Assembly (NCBI GenBank): GCA_030656215.1
Contig: JAUSOD010000012.1
Span: forward strand, 1-64,000
Length of the DNA: 64,000 nt
Reading direction: 5' to 3'
Origin: Azoarcus sp.
Lineage (GTDB): Bacteria > Pseudomonadota > Gammaproteobacteria > Burkholderiales > Rhodocyclaceae
The position numbers and the translations under genes were made by a program. Under the pieces are notes generated by a model. The model was not told the DNA's origin, searched no databases, and worked only from the letters and a program-made list of their open reading frames with translations. Shown here in pieces: positions 34,837 through 49,936 of this stretch. The number at the start of each line of letters is the position of its first letter. Positions within the stretch are counted from its first letter, which is position 1.

Positions 34837-36000
34837 ATGAATTCCCCGGTCAATCTGCTCGATTTCGATGTCGATGGTCTCGTCGCCTGGTTTGCCGGGC
34901 TCGGCGAGAAGCCGTTTCGCGCGCGTCAGGTCATGCGCTGGATGCATCGCGAAGGCTGTGATGACTTCGATGCCATGACCGATGTGGCAAAGTCGCTGCG
35001 CACCCGGTTGAAGGACATCGCGGTGATCCGTCCACCGGTTCCGGTGCGAGACTCGGTGTCGACCGATGGCACGCGCAAGTGGCTGCTGGACGTGGGCAAC
35101 GCCAACGCGGTGGAAACGGTGTTCATTCCCGAAACCCGACGCGGCACGCTGTGCATTTCGTCGCAGGCGGGGTGTGCGCTCGATTGCGCGTTCTGTTCCA
35201 CCGGCAAGCAGGGCTTCAATCGCAATCTGAGCGCGGCAGAGATCGTCGGCCAGCTGTGGCTGGCAAACAAGTTGCTCGGCGCCGCACGCGATGCGGAGCA
35301 CGATAGCCTTGCGTCGGACGCTGCTGCGGCCGAGATCGAGCCCGGCGAGCCCGACAACGGCCGCATCATCAGCAACGTGGTGATGATGGGCATGGGCGAG
35401 CCGCTCGCCAATTTCGACAATGTGGTGACCGCGCTGCGCCTGATGCTCGACGATCATGCCTACGGGCTGTCGCGGCGGCGGGTGACGGTGTCGACCTCCG
35501 GTATCGTACCGGCGATGGACCGTTTGCGCGACGAATGTCCGGTGGCGCTGGCAGTGTCCCTGCATGCGTCGAACGACGCACTGCGTGATCGTCTGGTGCC
35601 GATCAACCAGAAATATCCGTTGCGCGAGCTGATGGCTGCCTGCCAGCGTTACCTCGATCGTGCGCCACGCGACTTCGTGACCTTCGAGTACGTCATGCTC
35701 GATGGTGTGAATGACAGTGATGCGCACGCGCACGAACTCGTTGCGCTGGTGCGCGAGGTGCCGTGCAAGTTCAACCTGATTCCGTTCAATCCGTTTCCCA
35801 ACTCCGGCTTCCTGCGCTCCTCGGCGGAGCGTATCCGCCGCTTTGCAGGTATCCTGCTCGACGCCGGTATCGTCACCACCACGCGCAAGACCCGGGGTGA
35901 CGATGTCGATGCCGCCTGTGGCCAGCTGGCCGGGCAGGTGCAGGACAAGACCCGGCGCACAGTGGTGCGCCTCAAGCAGACGACGGAGATTCGCTCATGA
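34837..36000 (+). CDS. rlmN: Dual-specificity 23S rRNA/tRNA adenine C2 methyltransferase RlmN
   Basis: 387 residues. Radical-SAM cysteines are at 113, 117 and 120 (CALDCAFC). The enzyme methylates A2503 of 23S rRNA and A37 of some tRNAs. [15 protein letters not shown] is the SAM-contact motif. GGAGG lies upstream of the ATG at 34837. Its stop overlaps the next start by four bases. Confidence 0.97.
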   Translation: MNSPVNLLDFDVDGLVAWFAGLGEKPFRARQVMRWMHREGCDDFDAMTDVAKSLRTRLKDIAVIRPPVPVRDSVSTDGTRKWLLDVGNANAVETVFIPETRRGTLCISSQAGCALDCAFCSTGKQGFNRNLSAAEIVGQLWLANKLLGAARDAEHDSLASDAAAAEIEPGEPDNGRIISNVVMMGMGEPLANFDNVVTALRLMLDDHAYGLSRRRVTVSTSGIVPAMDRLRDECPVALAVSLHASNDALRDRLVPINQKYPLRELMAACQRYLDRAPRDFVTFEYVMLDGVNDSDAHAHELVALVREVPCKFNLIPFNPFPNSGFLRSSAERIRRFAGILLDAGIVTTTRKTRGDDVDAACGQLAGQVQDKTRRTVVRLKQTTEIRS

Positions 36001-36798
36001 CGCGCAGGTTTGCGCCCCTGGTTTTACTCGTCTCGGCAGTATTGCTGGGCGGATGCGTGACTGCGCCGATGTCGGGCGGTAGCGGTGATGCGGTTGGCAT
36101 TTCGCGGCCGATGTCGGACAGTCAGCCCACTGGCGTGGCCGAGTCCCGTGCATGTGGATCTGGGGCAGGCCTATTTCGAGATCGGGCGCAACGACGTTGC
36201 ACTCGACGAGGCCAAGCTCGCGCTGGCGGAGAGTTCGAACTACGCCCCGGCCTTCCATTTGATGGGGCTGGTCTACATGATGATCAACGAGAATGCATCG
36301 GCCGGGGAGAACTTTGTTCGCGCGCTCAATGCGGCACCCGGCGATCCCGATTTCAACAACAGCTACGGCTGGTACCTGTGTCAGCAGGGGCGTGAAGCCG
36401 AGGCGATGGAGCGATTTGCCCGCGCCGCGCGCAATCCGTACTTCCGTTACCCGACCCGGCCCTACACCAACGCCGGCTTGTGCCAGTTGCGGCTGAATAA
36501 CGACGCCGCGGCAGAAGAACAGTTCTTGCGCGCGATCCAGGCCGATCCGGCCAATGCCGAGGCGCTCTATCAGCTGGCGGCAATCGCTTACCGCCAGGGT
36601 CATTACCAGGTGGCGCATGACCAGTTGGTCAGGCTGCATCAGCAACTGCGCTCGACCCCGGCGTCGCTCTGGCTCGGCCTGCGCACCGCCCGACGGCTGG
36701 GTGAGCGCAATGCAGAGGCAAGCTATGCCGAGCAGTTACGTGGCCGTTTCGCCGATTCGGCGGAGCATGTCCTGATGTTGCAAGGAAAGTACGAGTGA
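35997..36798 (+). pseudogene. pilW: PilW-type type IV pilus biogenesis lipoprotein, frameshifted
   Basis: The start ATG at 35997 overlaps the rlmN stop. The first frame gives a lipoprotein signal (APLVLLVSAVLLGGC) and about 50 residues to GVAESR. The tetratricopeptide part, beginning HVDLGQAYFEIGRNDVALDE, is in the +1 frame and runs to 36798. One extra base or two missing bases near 36146-36155 separates the two frames. Both halves look under coding constraint, so this is either a recent mutation or a sequencing error. PilW stabilises type IV pilus secretin assembly; if the change is real, pilus function would be affected. The gene is in its usual rlmN-pilW-rodZ place. Confidence 0.85.
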
Positions 36799-37724
36799 GC
36801 AGCATGCAATCCGAAACCGTCGCTGCGACGGAAGGCTTGTCCGCCATTGCGCCGGGGATGATGTTGCGTCGCGCCCGCGAGGCGCGCGGTGAGTCGCTGG
36901 GCGAAGTTGCGCAGGCGCTCAAGCTGTCTTTGAGGCAGCTCGATGCGCTGGAAAGCGGGCATCACGAAACCTTGCCGGGGCCGGCGTTCGTGCGCGGCTT
37001 CCTGCGCAACTATGCGCGCCATGTCGGGCTGGATCCGGCTGTGGTGCTGGCCGGGCTGGGTGGGGCGGGAACTGCCGCGGTCGATCTGACACCGCTGTCC
37101 AATGCGGATGGCGACATGCCGGTCGGGCGCGGTGTTCGTTTCAATCTGGTGCCTGCCGCCGTGGTTGCCGGACTCCTGCTGGTGCTGATGTTTGCCGGGT
37201 CGTATTTTGGCTGGTTCGAGACCTCGGCTCCACCCGAGCCCGTGGCGGTCGAGCCCTTCCCTCCGGGCGAGGGCGCCGGGAATTCCGACGGTGCAATGCC
37301 CCCGGTCGGCATCGCGGATCCGGACGCGCCGGTGCCGCCGGCCATGAACGAGGCCGCACAGCCAGGCTCGGCCACTGCGCCAGTGCCGCAGTCCTCCGGC
37401 TTGTCCTCGCAGGCAGTGCCTGCGGCGGCCCCGCCGGTCGCCGTCGAGGCTGTGTCGCCCCCCGCCGCAGGGCCGGCGGGCCTTGCGACCAACGGTCTGC
37501 GCTTCACTTTCACGGTGGAGTCCTGGGTCGAGGTGAAGGATGGCTCCGGCGCCATCCTGTTTGCCGGGCTCGGTACCCCAGGCAGTACCCGGACAGTACA
37601 GGGCAAGCCGCCTTACGCGCTGGTGGTCGGCAATGCGAGTGGTGTCCGCCTCGACTACCAGGGCAAGCCGATCGATCTCGTGCCGCACACCAAGGTGTCG
37701 GTCGCCCGTCTTACGGTTCAATGA
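36795..37724 (+). CDS. rodZ: RodZ-type helix-turn-helix membrane protein
   Basis: 309 residues. N-terminal XRE-type domain (about 18-85, [20 protein letters not shown]), one membrane helix at about 117-138 ([20 protein letters not shown]), a Pro/Ala-rich periplasmic linker and a C-terminal DUF4115 domain (about 235-305). RodZ links MreB to the cell-wall machinery. GTG 36795 overlaps the previous stop; an ATG at 36804 is an alternative. It is two bases ahead of ispG. Confidence 0.92.
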   Translation: MSSMQSETVAATEGLSAIAPGMMLRRAREARGESLGEVAQALKLSLRQLDALESGHHETLPGPAFVRGFLRNYARHVGLDPAVVLAGLGGAGTAAVDLTPLSNADGDMPVGRGVRFNLVPAAVVAGLLLVLMFAGSYFGWFETSAPPEPVAVEPFPPGEGAGNSDGAMPPVGIADPDAPVPPAMNEAAQPGSATAPVPQSSGLSSQAVPAAAPPVAVEAVSPPAAGPAGLATNGLRFTFTVESWVEVKDGSGAILFAGLGTPGSTRTVQGKPPYALVVGNASGVRLDYQGKPIDLVPHTKVSVARLTVQ

Positions 37725-37725
37725 C

Positions 37726-38973
<1,248 letters not shown>

Positions 38974-39015
38974 CCGGCTCCGACCAGTACCAGACAACGA
39001 CAAGCAGATCCAACC

Positions 39016-40332
39016 ATGAGTCAGATTCAGACATTGCAGGCTGTGCGCGGGATGAACGACATCCTGCCCGACGAGGCCGAAATCTGGGAGCACTTCGAAG
39101 ATATCGTGCGCGACTGGTTGCGCAGCTACGGTTATCGCCCGATCCGCATGCCGATCGTCGAGCCGACGCCCTTGTTCAAGCGCGCGATCGGTGAGGTCAC
39201 CGATATCGTCGAGAAGGAAATGTATTCGTTCGAGGATGCGCTCAACGGCGAGCACCTGACCTTGCGCCCGGAAGGCACAGCGTCTTGCGTGCGCGCCGCG
39301 ATCCAGCACAATCTGGTAGCCGGGAGCGGCCCGCAACGTCTGTATTACCAGGGGCCGATGTTCCGTCACGAGCGTCCGCAGAAAGGACGTTACCGCCAGT
39401 TTCACCAGATTGGCATCGAGGCGCTCGGCTATGCCGGTCCCGATATCGACGCCGAGCACATCATCATGTGCGCACGACTGTGGGACGATCTCGGCCTGGA
39501 AGATGTCCGTCTTGAACTGAACTCGCTCGGCTCTGCCGAAGAGCGCGGCGTGCATCGCGCTGCGCTGATTGCCTATCTGGAGCAGCATCAGGACCGGCTG
39601 GACGAGGACGGCAAGCGCCGTCTGTACTCCAACCCGCTGCGCATCCTCGATACCAAGAACCCCGCGCTGCAGGACATCGTCGAGGCGGCGCCGAAGCTGG
39701 CCGACTACCTTGGCGAGGAGTCGCGGGCACATTTCGCCGCGGTGCAGGTCTTGCTCAAGGATGCCGGCATTCCGTACCGCATCAATCACCGTCTGGTGCG
39801 TGGCCTGGATTACTACAATCGCACCGTGTTCGAGTGGGTGACCGACCGCCTCGGCGCACAGGGAACGGTGTGTGCCGGTGGGCGCTACGACGGGCTGGTG
39901 AGTCAGCTCGGCGGCAAGCCTCAGCCGGCGGCCGGTTTCGCCATGGGGGTCGAGCGTCTGCTCGCGCTGTGGAAGGAGTGTGGCGGCCAGGCCGAGCTGG
40001 TCGTGCCCGATGTGTATGTCGTGCACCTTGGCGAAGCCGCCCAGCGCCTGGCGTTTCGTGCTGCCGAAGCCTTGCGCGGACACGGGTTTGCAGTGGTACT
40101 GCACTGCGGCGGAGGCAGTTTCAAGTCACAGATGAAGAAGGCGGACGGCAGTGGCGCCCCGGTTGCGATCGTGATCGGCGAGGATGAGGCGCTGGCCAGC
40201 GAGGTTGGCGTCAAGCCGCTGCGCGGGCCGGGAGCACAACAGCGGGTTGCGGTGGATATGCTGCCCGAGACGGTTGCACAACTGCTGTTCAATGACGAGA
40301 TCGAAGAAGGGGCTGACAATGGCGGTGTATGA
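39016..40332 (+). CDS. hisS: Histidyl-tRNA synthetase
   Basis: 438 residues, class II synthetase. Motif 2 [18 protein letters not shown], His-specific [12 protein letters not shown], and a C-terminal anticodon-binding domain from about 335. It overlaps the next gene by 14 bases. Confidence 0.98.
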   Translation: MSQIQTLQAVRGMNDILPDEAEIWEHFEDIVRDWLRSYGYRPIRMPIVEPTPLFKRAIGEVTDIVEKEMYSFEDALNGEHLTLRPEGTASCVRAAIQHNLVAGSGPQRLYYQGPMFRHERPQKGRYRQFHQIGIEALGYAGPDIDAEHIIMCARLWDDLGLEDVRLELNSLGSAEERGVHRAALIAYLEQHQDRLDEDGKRRLYSNPLRILDTKNPALQDIVEAAPKLADYLGEESRAHFAAVQVLLKDAGIPYRINHRLVRGLDYYNRTVFEWVTDRLGAQGTVCAGGRYDGLVSQLGGKPQPAAGFAMGVERLLALWKECGGQAELVVPDVYVVHLGEAAQRLAFRAAEALRGHGFAVVLHCGGGSFKSQMKKADGSGAPVAIVIGEDEALASEVGVKPLRGPGAQQRVAVDMLPETVAQLLFNDEIEEGADNGGV

Positions 40333-40963
40333 CCTGGAAGAACAGGAACAGATTTCCGAACTCAAGGCCTGGTGGGCGCAGTATGGCAAGCTGGTGACGA
40401 CCGTTGCCGTCATTGCCGCGCTGTCGTCGGTGGGCTGGCAGGGCTGGCAGTGGTACCAGAACAAGACCGCCGCCGAGGCCGGTGCGCTCTATTTCAGTCT
40501 GCAGCAGGCCGCGAGCGAGAACGATGCGCAGAAGGCACGCGATGCAGCCGGTCGACTGATCGGCGACTACAGCGGCTCCACTTACGCGCAGCTCGGCGCC
40601 CTGCTGTCGGCCTCGGTGCAGTTTGCCGGCAACGATCTCGACAACGCCCGTGCCCAACTCGAGTGGGCGGCCGACAAGGGCAAGGATCCCGCGCTGCGCG
40701 AGCTTGCCCGCTTGCGTCTGGCGGTGGTGCTGTTGCAGCAGGGCTCGCCCGACCAGGCACTGGCCCGTCTGCAGCCGGTGCCATCCGGGGCCTACAAGGC
40801 GCGCTTCGAGGATCTTCGCGGCGATGTGCTGGCGACCCAAGGCAAGACGGCCGAGGCGCGCGCGGCCTACCAGGCTGCCGTCGACGCGCTCGGCAGTGCT
40901 GGTGATGACGCGGTAACGCTGCGTGAAGTGGTGCGGATCAAACTCGAATCGCTGGAAGGCTGA
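40319..40963 (+). CDS. yfgM: YfgM-family tetratricopeptide membrane protein
   Basis: 214 residues. A short cytoplasmic N-terminus ([17 protein letters not shown]), one membrane helix ([16 protein letters not shown]) and periplasmic TPR-like helices. YfgM (AncA) associates with the SecYEG/PpiD translocon as a chaperone. It is in the conserved hisS-yfgM-bamB-der order. Confidence 0.94.
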   Translation: MAVYDLEEQEQISELKAWWAQYGKLVTTVAVIAALSSVGWQGWQWYQNKTAAEAGALYFSLQQAASENDAQKARDAAGRLIGDYSGSTYAQLGALLSASVQFAGNDLDNARAQLEWAADKGKDPALRELARLRLAVVLLQQGSPDQALARLQPVPSGAYKARFEDLRGDVLATQGKTAEARAAYQAAVDALGSAGDDAVTLREVVRIKLESLEG

Positions 40964-40966
40964 ACA

Positions 40967-42109
40967 ATGAAATTCTCTTATCTGCGCGTACTTCCGCTAC
41001 TTGGCGCCTTGACTCTGCTCGCAGGCTGCTCGTCGCTCAACCCGTTTGCCAGCAGTGGTCCCAAGCCGGCAGACCTGGTCGACATCAAGCCGAGTGTCGA
41101 TTTGCGTGCCGTATGGAAGACCAGTATTGGCAAGTCGGGGCCGTATGTGTTTCATCCGGCAGTGGCCGGTGACAGCGTCTATGCTGCAGCCATGAACGGC
41201 GACGTGGCCCGTTTCGAGGACGGGCGGGCGGTGTGGCGGGCCGATGCGGATACCGACCTGGCCGCCGGGGTCGGCAGTGATGGCCGGCTTGCGGTCGTGG
41301 TGAGCGTTGAGGGCGTGGCGATTGCCTACGAAGCGGCAACCGGTGTCGAACGCTGGCGAGTTCCAGTCGGTGCAGAGGTGCTTGCGCCCCCCGCAGTGAA
41401 TGATGAGCTGGTCGTGGTGCGTACCTCCGATCACCGTCTGATCGCGCTGAGTTCGAGCGACGGCGCCCGGCGCTGGGTGTACCAGCGCAGCAATCCGCCG
41501 CTTGCGCTACGCAGCTTTGCCGGCGTGGTGCTTGAGGGCGGCGTTGCACTGGCGGGTTTCCCCGGCGGCAAGATGGTGGCGGTCAATGTGAGCAATGGCA
41601 GCGCCGTGTGGGAACTCAACGTGGCTTCGCCGCGCGGCGCAACCGAACTCGAGCGGGTGGCTGACGTGGCCGGTACGCCGGTCATCAGCCGGCGTGAAGT
41701 ATGTGCGGTGACCTACCAGGGGCGCGCGGCCTGCTTTGACGGCAGTAACGGCAACTCGCTGTGGGCGCGTGATTTTTCCAGCAGCGTGGGGATGGATCGC
41801 GACACCCGGTTTGCGGTGATCACCGATGATCGGGACGCAATTCAGGCGCTCGACGTCTACAGCGGTGCGAGCGTGTGGAAGCAGGATGCCCTGCCGCGCC
41901 GTGTGGTCTCGCGTCCGCTGATCGTCGGTGACTACGTGGCGGTCGGTGACGGACAGGGATATGTCCATCTGCTGCGACGTGAAGACGGCGCCTTTGCGGC
42001 CCGTGATCGCGCCGACAGCAGCCCGATTACCGCAGATTTGCGTTTGCATGGCCGCGGATTCGTGGTGCAGACGCGTGGTGGTGACATCGTTGCCTATGAA
42101 GTGCGTTGA
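40967..42109 (+). CDS. bamB: Outer-membrane assembly lipoprotein BamB
   Basis: 380 residues. Lipobox LAGC with the lipidated Cys at 21. The rest is an eight-bladed PQQ-like beta-propeller, with repeats such as SSDGARRWVYQ and NVSNGSAVWELNV. It scaffolds BamA in the outer-membrane protein insertion complex. It is three bases after yfgM. Confidence 0.97.
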   Translation: MKFSYLRVLPLLGALTLLAGCSSLNPFASSGPKPADLVDIKPSVDLRAVWKTSIGKSGPYVFHPAVAGDSVYAAAMNGDVARFEDGRAVWRADADTDLAAGVGSDGRLAVVVSVEGVAIAYEAATGVERWRVPVGAEVLAPPAVNDELVVVRTSDHRLIALSSSDGARRWVYQRSNPPLALRSFAGVVLEGGVALAGFPGGKMVAVNVSNGSAVWELNVASPRGATELERVADVAGTPVISRREVCAVTYQGRAACFDGSNGNSLWARDFSSSVGMDRDTRFAVITDDRDAIQALDVYSGASVWKQDALPRRVVSRPLIVGDYVAVGDGQGYVHLLRREDGAFAARDRADSSPITADLRLHGRGFVVQTRGGDIVAYEVR

Positions 42110-42124
42110 GGCGGAATTTTTTCA

Positions 42125-43453
42125 GTGAAACCTACCATAGTCCTTGTCGGCCGTCCCAATGTGGGCAAGTCGACCCTTTTCAACCGCCTGACCCGCAGCC
42201 GTGATGCGCTGGTGGCGGATCAGCCCGGGCTGACCCGCGATCGCCATTACGGCATCGGTCGTCTCGGAGACCGGGATTATCTGGTGGTCGATACCGCTGG
42301 TTTCGATCCGGTCGCCAAGGACGGCATCATGCACGAGATGGCGCGCCAGGCCGAGCAGGCGATTGCCGAGGCTGACGTGCTGTTGTTCCTGGTCGATGGT
42401 CGTGCCGGGCGTACGCCTCATGACGAGCAGATCGCGGTGCGGCTGCGTCGAGCCGGGCGTCCGGTGCATGTGGTGGTCAACAAGGCCGAGGGACTCGATC
42501 GTTCGGTGGCGGCATCGGACTTTCACGCACTTGGTTTCGGTGCGCCGGTGGCGGTATCGGCAGCGCACGGTGACGGCATCAAGCAGCTGATCGATCTCGT
42601 GCTGGCGCCGTTCCCGGTGGGTGGAGGGCGCGAGTCTACGGATGACGATGGCCCCAAGGTGGCGATCGTCGGCCGTCCGAACGTGGGTAAATCGACGCTG
42701 GTCAATACCTTGCTCGGCGAAGAGCGGGTGATTGCATTCAACCAGCCGGGAACCACCCGCGACGCGATCTCGATTCCGTTCGAGCGCGGCGGCAAGCAAT
42801 ACACCCTGATCGACACGGCCGGCTTGCGCCGTCGTGGCAAGGTCTTCGAGGCGGTGGAGAAGTTCTCCGTGATCAAGACCCTGCAGGCCATCCAGGAGGC
42901 GAACGTCGCCGTGCTGGTGCTCGATGCCGCGCAGGACATCTCCGATCAGGACGCCCATATCGCAGGCTTCGTGCTCGACGCCGGGCGCGCACTGGTGGTG
43001 GCGATCAACAAGTGGGATGCGGTTGACGATTATCAGCGCGACCAGCTCAAGGAAGAGATCGCGCGCCGGCTCGGTTTTCTGTCGTTTGCGCGCTTCCATC
43101 ACATTTCGGCACTCAAGGCCGAAGGCGTGGCTGGTCTGCTGAAGTCGGTGGATGCCGCCTATGCAGCGGCAATCTCCAACCTGTCCACGCCACAGCTGAC
43201 ACGCACCATGCAGGCTGCAATCGCCAAGCAGGCGCCACCGCGCCACGGCACCGCACGGCCAAAGATGCGCTACGCTCACCAGGGCGGTATGAACCCGCCG
43301 ATCATCGTGATACATGGGAATTCGCTGGAGAATCTGCCGACTTCCTATGTTCGTTACCTTGAGCGGACCTTCATGGAGGCCTTCAAATTGCAGGGCACAC
43401 CCTTGCGCATCCAGTTCCGTACTGCGCACAATCCGTACGCGAGCAAACCCTGA
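42125..43453 (+). CDS. der: Ribosome-assembly GTPase Der (EngA)
   Basis: 442 residues with two G domains, each with GRPNVGKST (residues about 8-16 and 182-190), and a C-terminal KH-like domain. Der acts in 50S subunit maturation. It is the last gene of the ispG-hisS-yfgM-bamB-der series. Confidence 0.98.
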   Translation: MKPTIVLVGRPNVGKSTLFNRLTRSRDALVADQPGLTRDRHYGIGRLGDRDYLVVDTAGFDPVAKDGIMHEMARQAEQAIAEADVLLFLVDGRAGRTPHDEQIAVRLRRAGRPVHVVVNKAEGLDRSVAASDFHALGFGAPVAVSAAHGDGIKQLIDLVLAPFPVGGGRESTDDDGPKVAIVGRPNVGKSTLVNTLLGEERVIAFNQPGTTRDAISIPFERGGKQYTLIDTAGLRRRGKVFEAVEKFSVIKTLQAIQEANVAVLVLDAAQDISDQDAHIAGFVLDAGRALVVAINKWDAVDDYQRDQLKEEIARRLGFLSFARFHHISALKAEGVAGLLKSVDAAYAAAISNLSTPQLTRTMQAAIAKQAPPRHGTARPKMRYAHQGGMNPPIIVIHGNSLENLPTSYVRYLERTFMEAFKLQGTPLRIQFRTAHNPYASKP

Positions 43454-43562
43454 TTGCGGAAACACCTTATATCCACACCGGGATTTCGTTGCATACTGTT
43501 ATGTGGCAGTGCAGCAATAAATCCTATACATTCTTATAAACACAAAAGATCGAGGTTCCACA

Positions 43563-43808
43563 ATGAGCAATAAAGGGCAACTTTTACAAGACCCGTTTCT
43601 GAACACCCTGCGCCGCGAGCACGTCCCGGTGTCGATATACCTGGTCAATGGCATCAAGCTGCAGGGTCAGATCGAATCCTTCGATCAGTACGTCGTGTTG
43701 CTCAAGAACACGGTTACCCAAATGGTCTACAAGCACGCCATCTCGACCGTCGTGCCTGCGCGTCCGGTCACCATTCAGCAGCAGGATGTAGCCGAGGGTG
43801 GCAACTGA
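43563..43808 (+). CDS. hfq: RNA chaperone Hfq
   Basis: 81 residues. Sm1 ([20 protein letters not shown]) and Sm2 ([10 protein letters not shown]) motifs are complete and the N-terminus [13 protein letters not shown] is typical. It helps small RNAs pair with mRNAs. The 109-bp upstream region is A+T-rich, so it likely has its own promoter, but I cannot fix one. Confidence 0.98.
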   Translation: MSNKGQLLQDPFLNTLRREHVPVSIYLVNGIKLQGQIESFDQYVVLLKNTVTQMVYKHAISTVVPARPVTIQQQDVAEGGN

Positions 43809-43859
43809 ACGCGCACGAACTGATGAGTTTCCGGCCCCTCCTGGCCGGCCAGCTGTCCG

Positions 43860-45002
43860 ATGCTTGAGCGCCCCGGAGCGGGCGAACGGGCGGTGCTCGT
43901 CCAGCTCGATTTCGGTCAGGGCGCGATCGACGAGCGCTTGTCGGAGCTGAAACTGCTCACGGCAAGTGCCGGCGGGAGCGTCGAGGCGGTCGTGTTCGGG
44001 CGTCGTCCGAGACCCGACCCGGCGCTGTTCGCCGGTAGTGGGAAGGTCGAGGAAATCGCCGAGGCGCTACGTGCGCATGAGGCCGACCTGGTGATTTTCA
44101 ATCACACCCTGTCGCCGGCGCAGCAGCGAAACCTCGAGCGTCTCCTCGGCCATCGGGTGGTCGACCGTACCGCACTGATTCTGGATATCTTCGCGCTGCG
44201 CGCGCGTAGTCATGAAGGCAAGCTGCAGGTCGAACTGGCCCAGCTCAGTCATCTTGCAACCCGTCTGGTGCGGGGGTGGACTCACCTCGAGCGTCAGAAA
44301 GGCGGGATCGGCTTGCGGGGTCCGGGCGAAACCCAGCTCGAGACCGACCGTCGTCTGCTCGGCAATCGGGTCAAGCTGCTCAAGGGCCGACTTGCCAAGA
44401 TCGAAAAGCAGCGCCTCACCCGTCGTCGTGCGCGTGATCGCCGCGATGTGCTGTCGGTATCGTTGGTGGGCTACACGAACGCCGGCAAATCGACCCTGTT
44501 CAATGCCCTGACCAAGGCCGGCAGTTACGCGGCAGACCAATTGTTTGCCACCCTGGATACCACTTCCCGACGACTTTTTGTCGGATCAGGGAACGTCGTG
44601 CTGTCGGATACGGTCGGATTCATCCGTGACCTGCCGCATGCGCTCGTGGCTGCCTTCAAGGCAACCCTCGAGGAAACCGCGCAGGCCGATCTGCTGCTTC
44701 ATGTGGTGGATTCGGCAAGCGAAGACCGGGATGCGCAGATCCAGGCAGTAAACGCAGTGCTGGCCGAAATTGGTGCCGCTGATGTACCGCAAATTCTGGT
44801 GTGGAACAAGATCGACCTGACCCACGCCAGCGCGGCAGTCGAGCGGGATGACTGTGATAAAATCAAACGCGTTTTTCTGAGCGCGAGAGCGGGCGAAGGT
44901 CTGGAGCTGCTTCGCGCTGCGCTGGCCGAGGCCGCTCAACACGTCATATCCGAACCCGGGCAGCATCCTGAATCCGACAACAACTTTTCATTACAACAGT
45001 GA
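43860..45002 (+). CDS. hflX: Ribosome-rescue GTPase HflX
   Basis: 380 residues. N-terminal HflX domain with Gly-rich GGIGLRGPGETQLETDRRLL, then a G domain with GYTNAGKSTLFNAL. HflX splits stalled ribosomes. It is shorter than the E. coli protein at the C-terminus. It lies 51 bp after hfq. Confidence 0.97.
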   Translation: MLERPGAGERAVLVQLDFGQGAIDERLSELKLLTASAGGSVEAVVFGRRPRPDPALFAGSGKVEEIAEALRAHEADLVIFNHTLSPAQQRNLERLLGHRVVDRTALILDIFALRARSHEGKLQVELAQLSHLATRLVRGWTHLERQKGGIGLRGPGETQLETDRRLLGNRVKLLKGRLAKIEKQRLTRRRARDRRDVLSVSLVGYTNAGKSTLFNALTKAGSYAADQLFATLDTTSRRLFVGSGNVVLSDTVGFIRDLPHALVAAFKATLEETAQADLLLHVVDSASEDRDAQIQAVNAVLAEIGAADVPQILVWNKIDLTHASAAVERDDCDKIKRVFLSARAGEGLELLRAALAEAAQHVISEPGQHPESDNNFSLQQ

Positions 45003-45016
45003 TAACAGGCATTCTC

Positions 45017-46282
45017 ATGTCCCTCAATGATCCACGCTGGGGTAACCGCGGAAACGACGGTGATCGCGGCGAAGGCAATCGCGGCGGCAATCAGGGTCCT
45101 CCCGATCTCGAAGAGGTCTGGCGGGATTTCAACCAGCGGCTGTCCGGTATATTCGGTGGCAAGCGCGGTGGCCGTAATGGCGGGCCTGGTGGCGGTAACG
45201 ATGGCGGCGGCGGTGGTCCGACCCTGCCGAATTTCTCGTTCAAGCAGTTTGGTGGCGGTATCGGGGCCTTGCTGGCACTGGTCGCGGTCGTCTGGCTCGC
45301 AAGTGGTTTCTACACGGTGGATGCCAACCAGCGCAGTGTTGTGCTGCGTCTGGGCAAGTTCACCGAAACCACCGAGCCCGGCCTGCGTTGGCGCCTGCCC
45401 GCACCGTTCGAGAGCCACGAGATCGTCGACTTGACCGGTGTTCGCACGGTGGAGGTTGGCTATCGGGGTACCGACCGCAACAAGGTGCTGCGCGAATCGC
45501 TGATGCTTACCGATGACGAAAACATCGTCAACATCCAGTTCGCGGTGCAGTACGTACTCAAAAATCCGGAAAACTACGTGTTCAACAACCGTTTCCCGGA
45601 CGAGTCGGTTGCTCAGGGTGCGGAAACCGCGATGCGCGAGATTGTCGGCAAAAGCCGGATGGACTTCGTGCTTTACGAGGGTCGTGAGGAAATCGCGGCC
45701 ACCGCGCAGGAGTTGCTGCAGCGCATTCTGGATCGATACGAGACCGGTATCCAGATCAGCCGGGTGACCTTGCAGAACGCCCAGCCGCCAGAACAGGTGC
45801 AGGCTTCGTTCGACGATGCGGTCAAGGCCGGTCAGGATCGCGAACGGCAGAAGAACGAAGGGGAAGCCTACGCCAACGATGTCATCCCGCGCGCCCGCGG
45901 TACGGCGTCGCGTCTGATCGAGGAAGGCAACGCCTACCGCGAACGGGTCCAGGCCAACGCCGAGGGTGAGGCGAGTCGCTTCACTCAGGTGTTTGCAGAA
46001 TTCAAGCTTGCGCCCGAGGTCACCCGCGAGCGCATGTATCTCGAAACCATGCAACAGGTACTGGGAAGTGCGAGCAAGGTCATGATCGATGCCAAGGGCA
46101 GTGGCAACATGCTGTTCCTGCCGCTCGACAAGCTCATTCAGCAGGCCGGCGGTAGCCCGGCGGCTGCGGCGGCTGCGGCCGATTCGCAACTGACCCTGCC
46201 TTCTGCAAGCAATGCGCCGGCCGGTAGCCAGGACCCGCGTAGCCGGGATCTGCTGCGCAGCCGCGAACGTGGAGAACGTTGA
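45017..46282 (+). CDS. hflK: FtsH regulator HflK
   Basis: 421 residues. Gly/Asn-rich N-terminus (about 1-70), one membrane helix (GGIGALLALVAVVWLASGFY) and an SPFH domain. With HflC it forms a cage around FtsH. The ATG at 45017 is chosen over an in-frame GTG at 44999 because it gives the typical MSLNDPRWG start. Its stop overlaps the hflC start. Confidence 0.96.
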   Translation: MSLNDPRWGNRGNDGDRGEGNRGGNQGPPDLEEVWRDFNQRLSGIFGGKRGGRNGGPGGGNDGGGGGPTLPNFSFKQFGGGIGALLALVAVVWLASGFYTVDANQRSVVLRLGKFTETTEPGLRWRLPAPFESHEIVDLTGVRTVEVGYRGTDRNKVLRESLMLTDDENIVNIQFAVQYVLKNPENYVFNNRFPDESVAQGAETAMREIVGKSRMDFVLYEGREEIAATAQELLQRILDRYETGIQISRVTLQNAQPPEQVQASFDDAVKAGQDRERQKNEGEAYANDVIPRARGTASRLIEEGNAYRERVQANAEGEASRFTQVFAEFKLAPEVTRERMYLETMQQVLGSASKVMIDAKGSGNMLFLPLDKLIQQAGGSPAAAAAAADSQLTLPSASNAPAGSQDPRSRDLLRSRERGER

Positions 46283-47163
46283 TGCGTGACAAGATGCCCC
46301 TGATCGGGGGGCTACTGCTGTTTATCGCAGTGGTCGCCTCGATGTCCCTGTTTACCGTTGATCAGCGCCAGTACGCGATCGTGTTTCAGCTTGGTGAAGT
46401 GAAGGAAGTCATCAGCGAGCCTGGCCTGAACGTCAAGCTGCCGCTGATCCAGAACGTGCGTTTCTTCGACAAGCGGATCCTGACCATGGATACCGCCGAG
46501 CCGGAGCGTTTCATCACCTCCGAGAAGAAAAACGTGTTGGTGGATCACTTCGTCAAATGGCGCATCATCGACCCGCGGCTGTACTACGAGTCGGTGGCCG
46601 GCGACGAATCCCGTGCCCGCATCCGTCTGACCCAGACGGTGAATTCCGGTCTTCGTGAGGAGTTTGGTCGGCGTACCGTGCACGACGTGGTTTCCGGAGC
46701 GCGTGACCAGATCATGGAAGACATGCGGGCAAGAGCAGACCAGGATGCACGCAAGATTGGTGCGCAGATCATCGACGTGCGGCTCAAGCGTGTCGACCTG
46801 CCGAGCGAGGTGTCGGAGTCGGTCTATCGGCGGATGGAAGCCGAGCGTAAGCGGGTGGCCAACGAGCTTCGCTCCGAAGGTGCCGCAGAGGCCGAGAAGA
46901 TTCGCGCCGATGCCGACCGCCAGCGTGAAGTCATCATCGCCGAGGCGTACCGCGATGCCCAGCAGCTCAAGGGTGCCGGCGATGCCAAGGCAACTGCGAT
47001 CTATGCCGAGGCCTTTGGCCAGAGTCCCGAGTTCTACTCCTTCTATCGCAGTCTCGAAGCCTACCGCGGCAGCTTCTCCGGCAAGGATGACGTGATGGTG
47101 ATCGATCCGAGTTCGGACTTCTTCAAGTTCATGAAGAACCCCCGAGGGACGACCCGGAACTGA
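46282..47163 (+). CDS. hflC: FtsH regulator HflC
   Basis: 293 residues. N-terminal anchor helix (LIGGLLLFIAVVASMSLFTV) and SPFH domain with AEAYRDAQQLKGAGDAKATA. Partner of HflK. ATG at 46282; a TTG one codon earlier is also open. Confidence 0.97.
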   Translation: MRDKMPLIGGLLLFIAVVASMSLFTVDQRQYAIVFQLGEVKEVISEPGLNVKLPLIQNVRFFDKRILTMDTAEPERFITSEKKNVLVDHFVKWRIIDPRLYYESVAGDESRARIRLTQTVNSGLREEFGRRTVHDVVSGARDQIMEDMRARADQDARKIGAQIIDVRLKRVDLPSEVSESVYRRMEAERKRVANELRSEGAAEAEKIRADADRQREVIIAEAYRDAQQLKGAGDAKATAIYAEAFGQSPEFYSFYRSLEAYRGSFSGKDDVMVIDPSSDFFKFMKNPRGTTRN

Positions 47164-47169
47164 TCCCTG

Positions 47170-47355
47170 ATGGGCGCCACCCTGCTGATTGCCTTCGCGC
47201 TGATGTTGATACTCGAAGGTATCATTCCCTTTGTCGCGCCAGCTACCTGGCGCGACACATTTTTGCGCCTCGCCCGCCTCGGTGATGGTCAGATCCGATT
47301 TATCGGGCTGTCGTCGATGCTGGTCGGGCTGATCCTGCTGTTCGTCTTTGGTTGA
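47170..47355 (+). CDS. DUF2065 small membrane protein
   Basis: 61 residues with two helices ([18 protein letters not shown] and [18 protein letters not shown]). This YjeT-like family is regularly found after hflC; function unknown. It ends just before hisZ. Confidence 0.9.
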   Translation: MGATLLIAFALMLILEGIIPFVAPATWRDTFLRLARLGDGQIRFIGLSSMLVGLILLFVFG

Positions 47356-47362
47356 ACCTTAC

Positions 47363-49853
<2,491 letters not shown>

Positions 49854-49936
49854 TTGGTCGCTGGAATTGAAGCCGGTCGCGAGGCCGGCTTCAGCGCTGA
49901 TTTCTCGTATGGATTCGGTAAAGGCGTGTGCAGAAA

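Noticed and set aside
43490-43540. Defined promoter for hfq
   Set aside because: The stretch is A+T-rich with TATACA and TTATAA, but no pairing with a -35 at proper spacing is convincing.
49869-49891. Intrinsic terminator of purA
   Set aside because: GAAGCCGG/CCGGCTTC forms a good hairpin but no T-run follows; the one at 49937-49966 is better.
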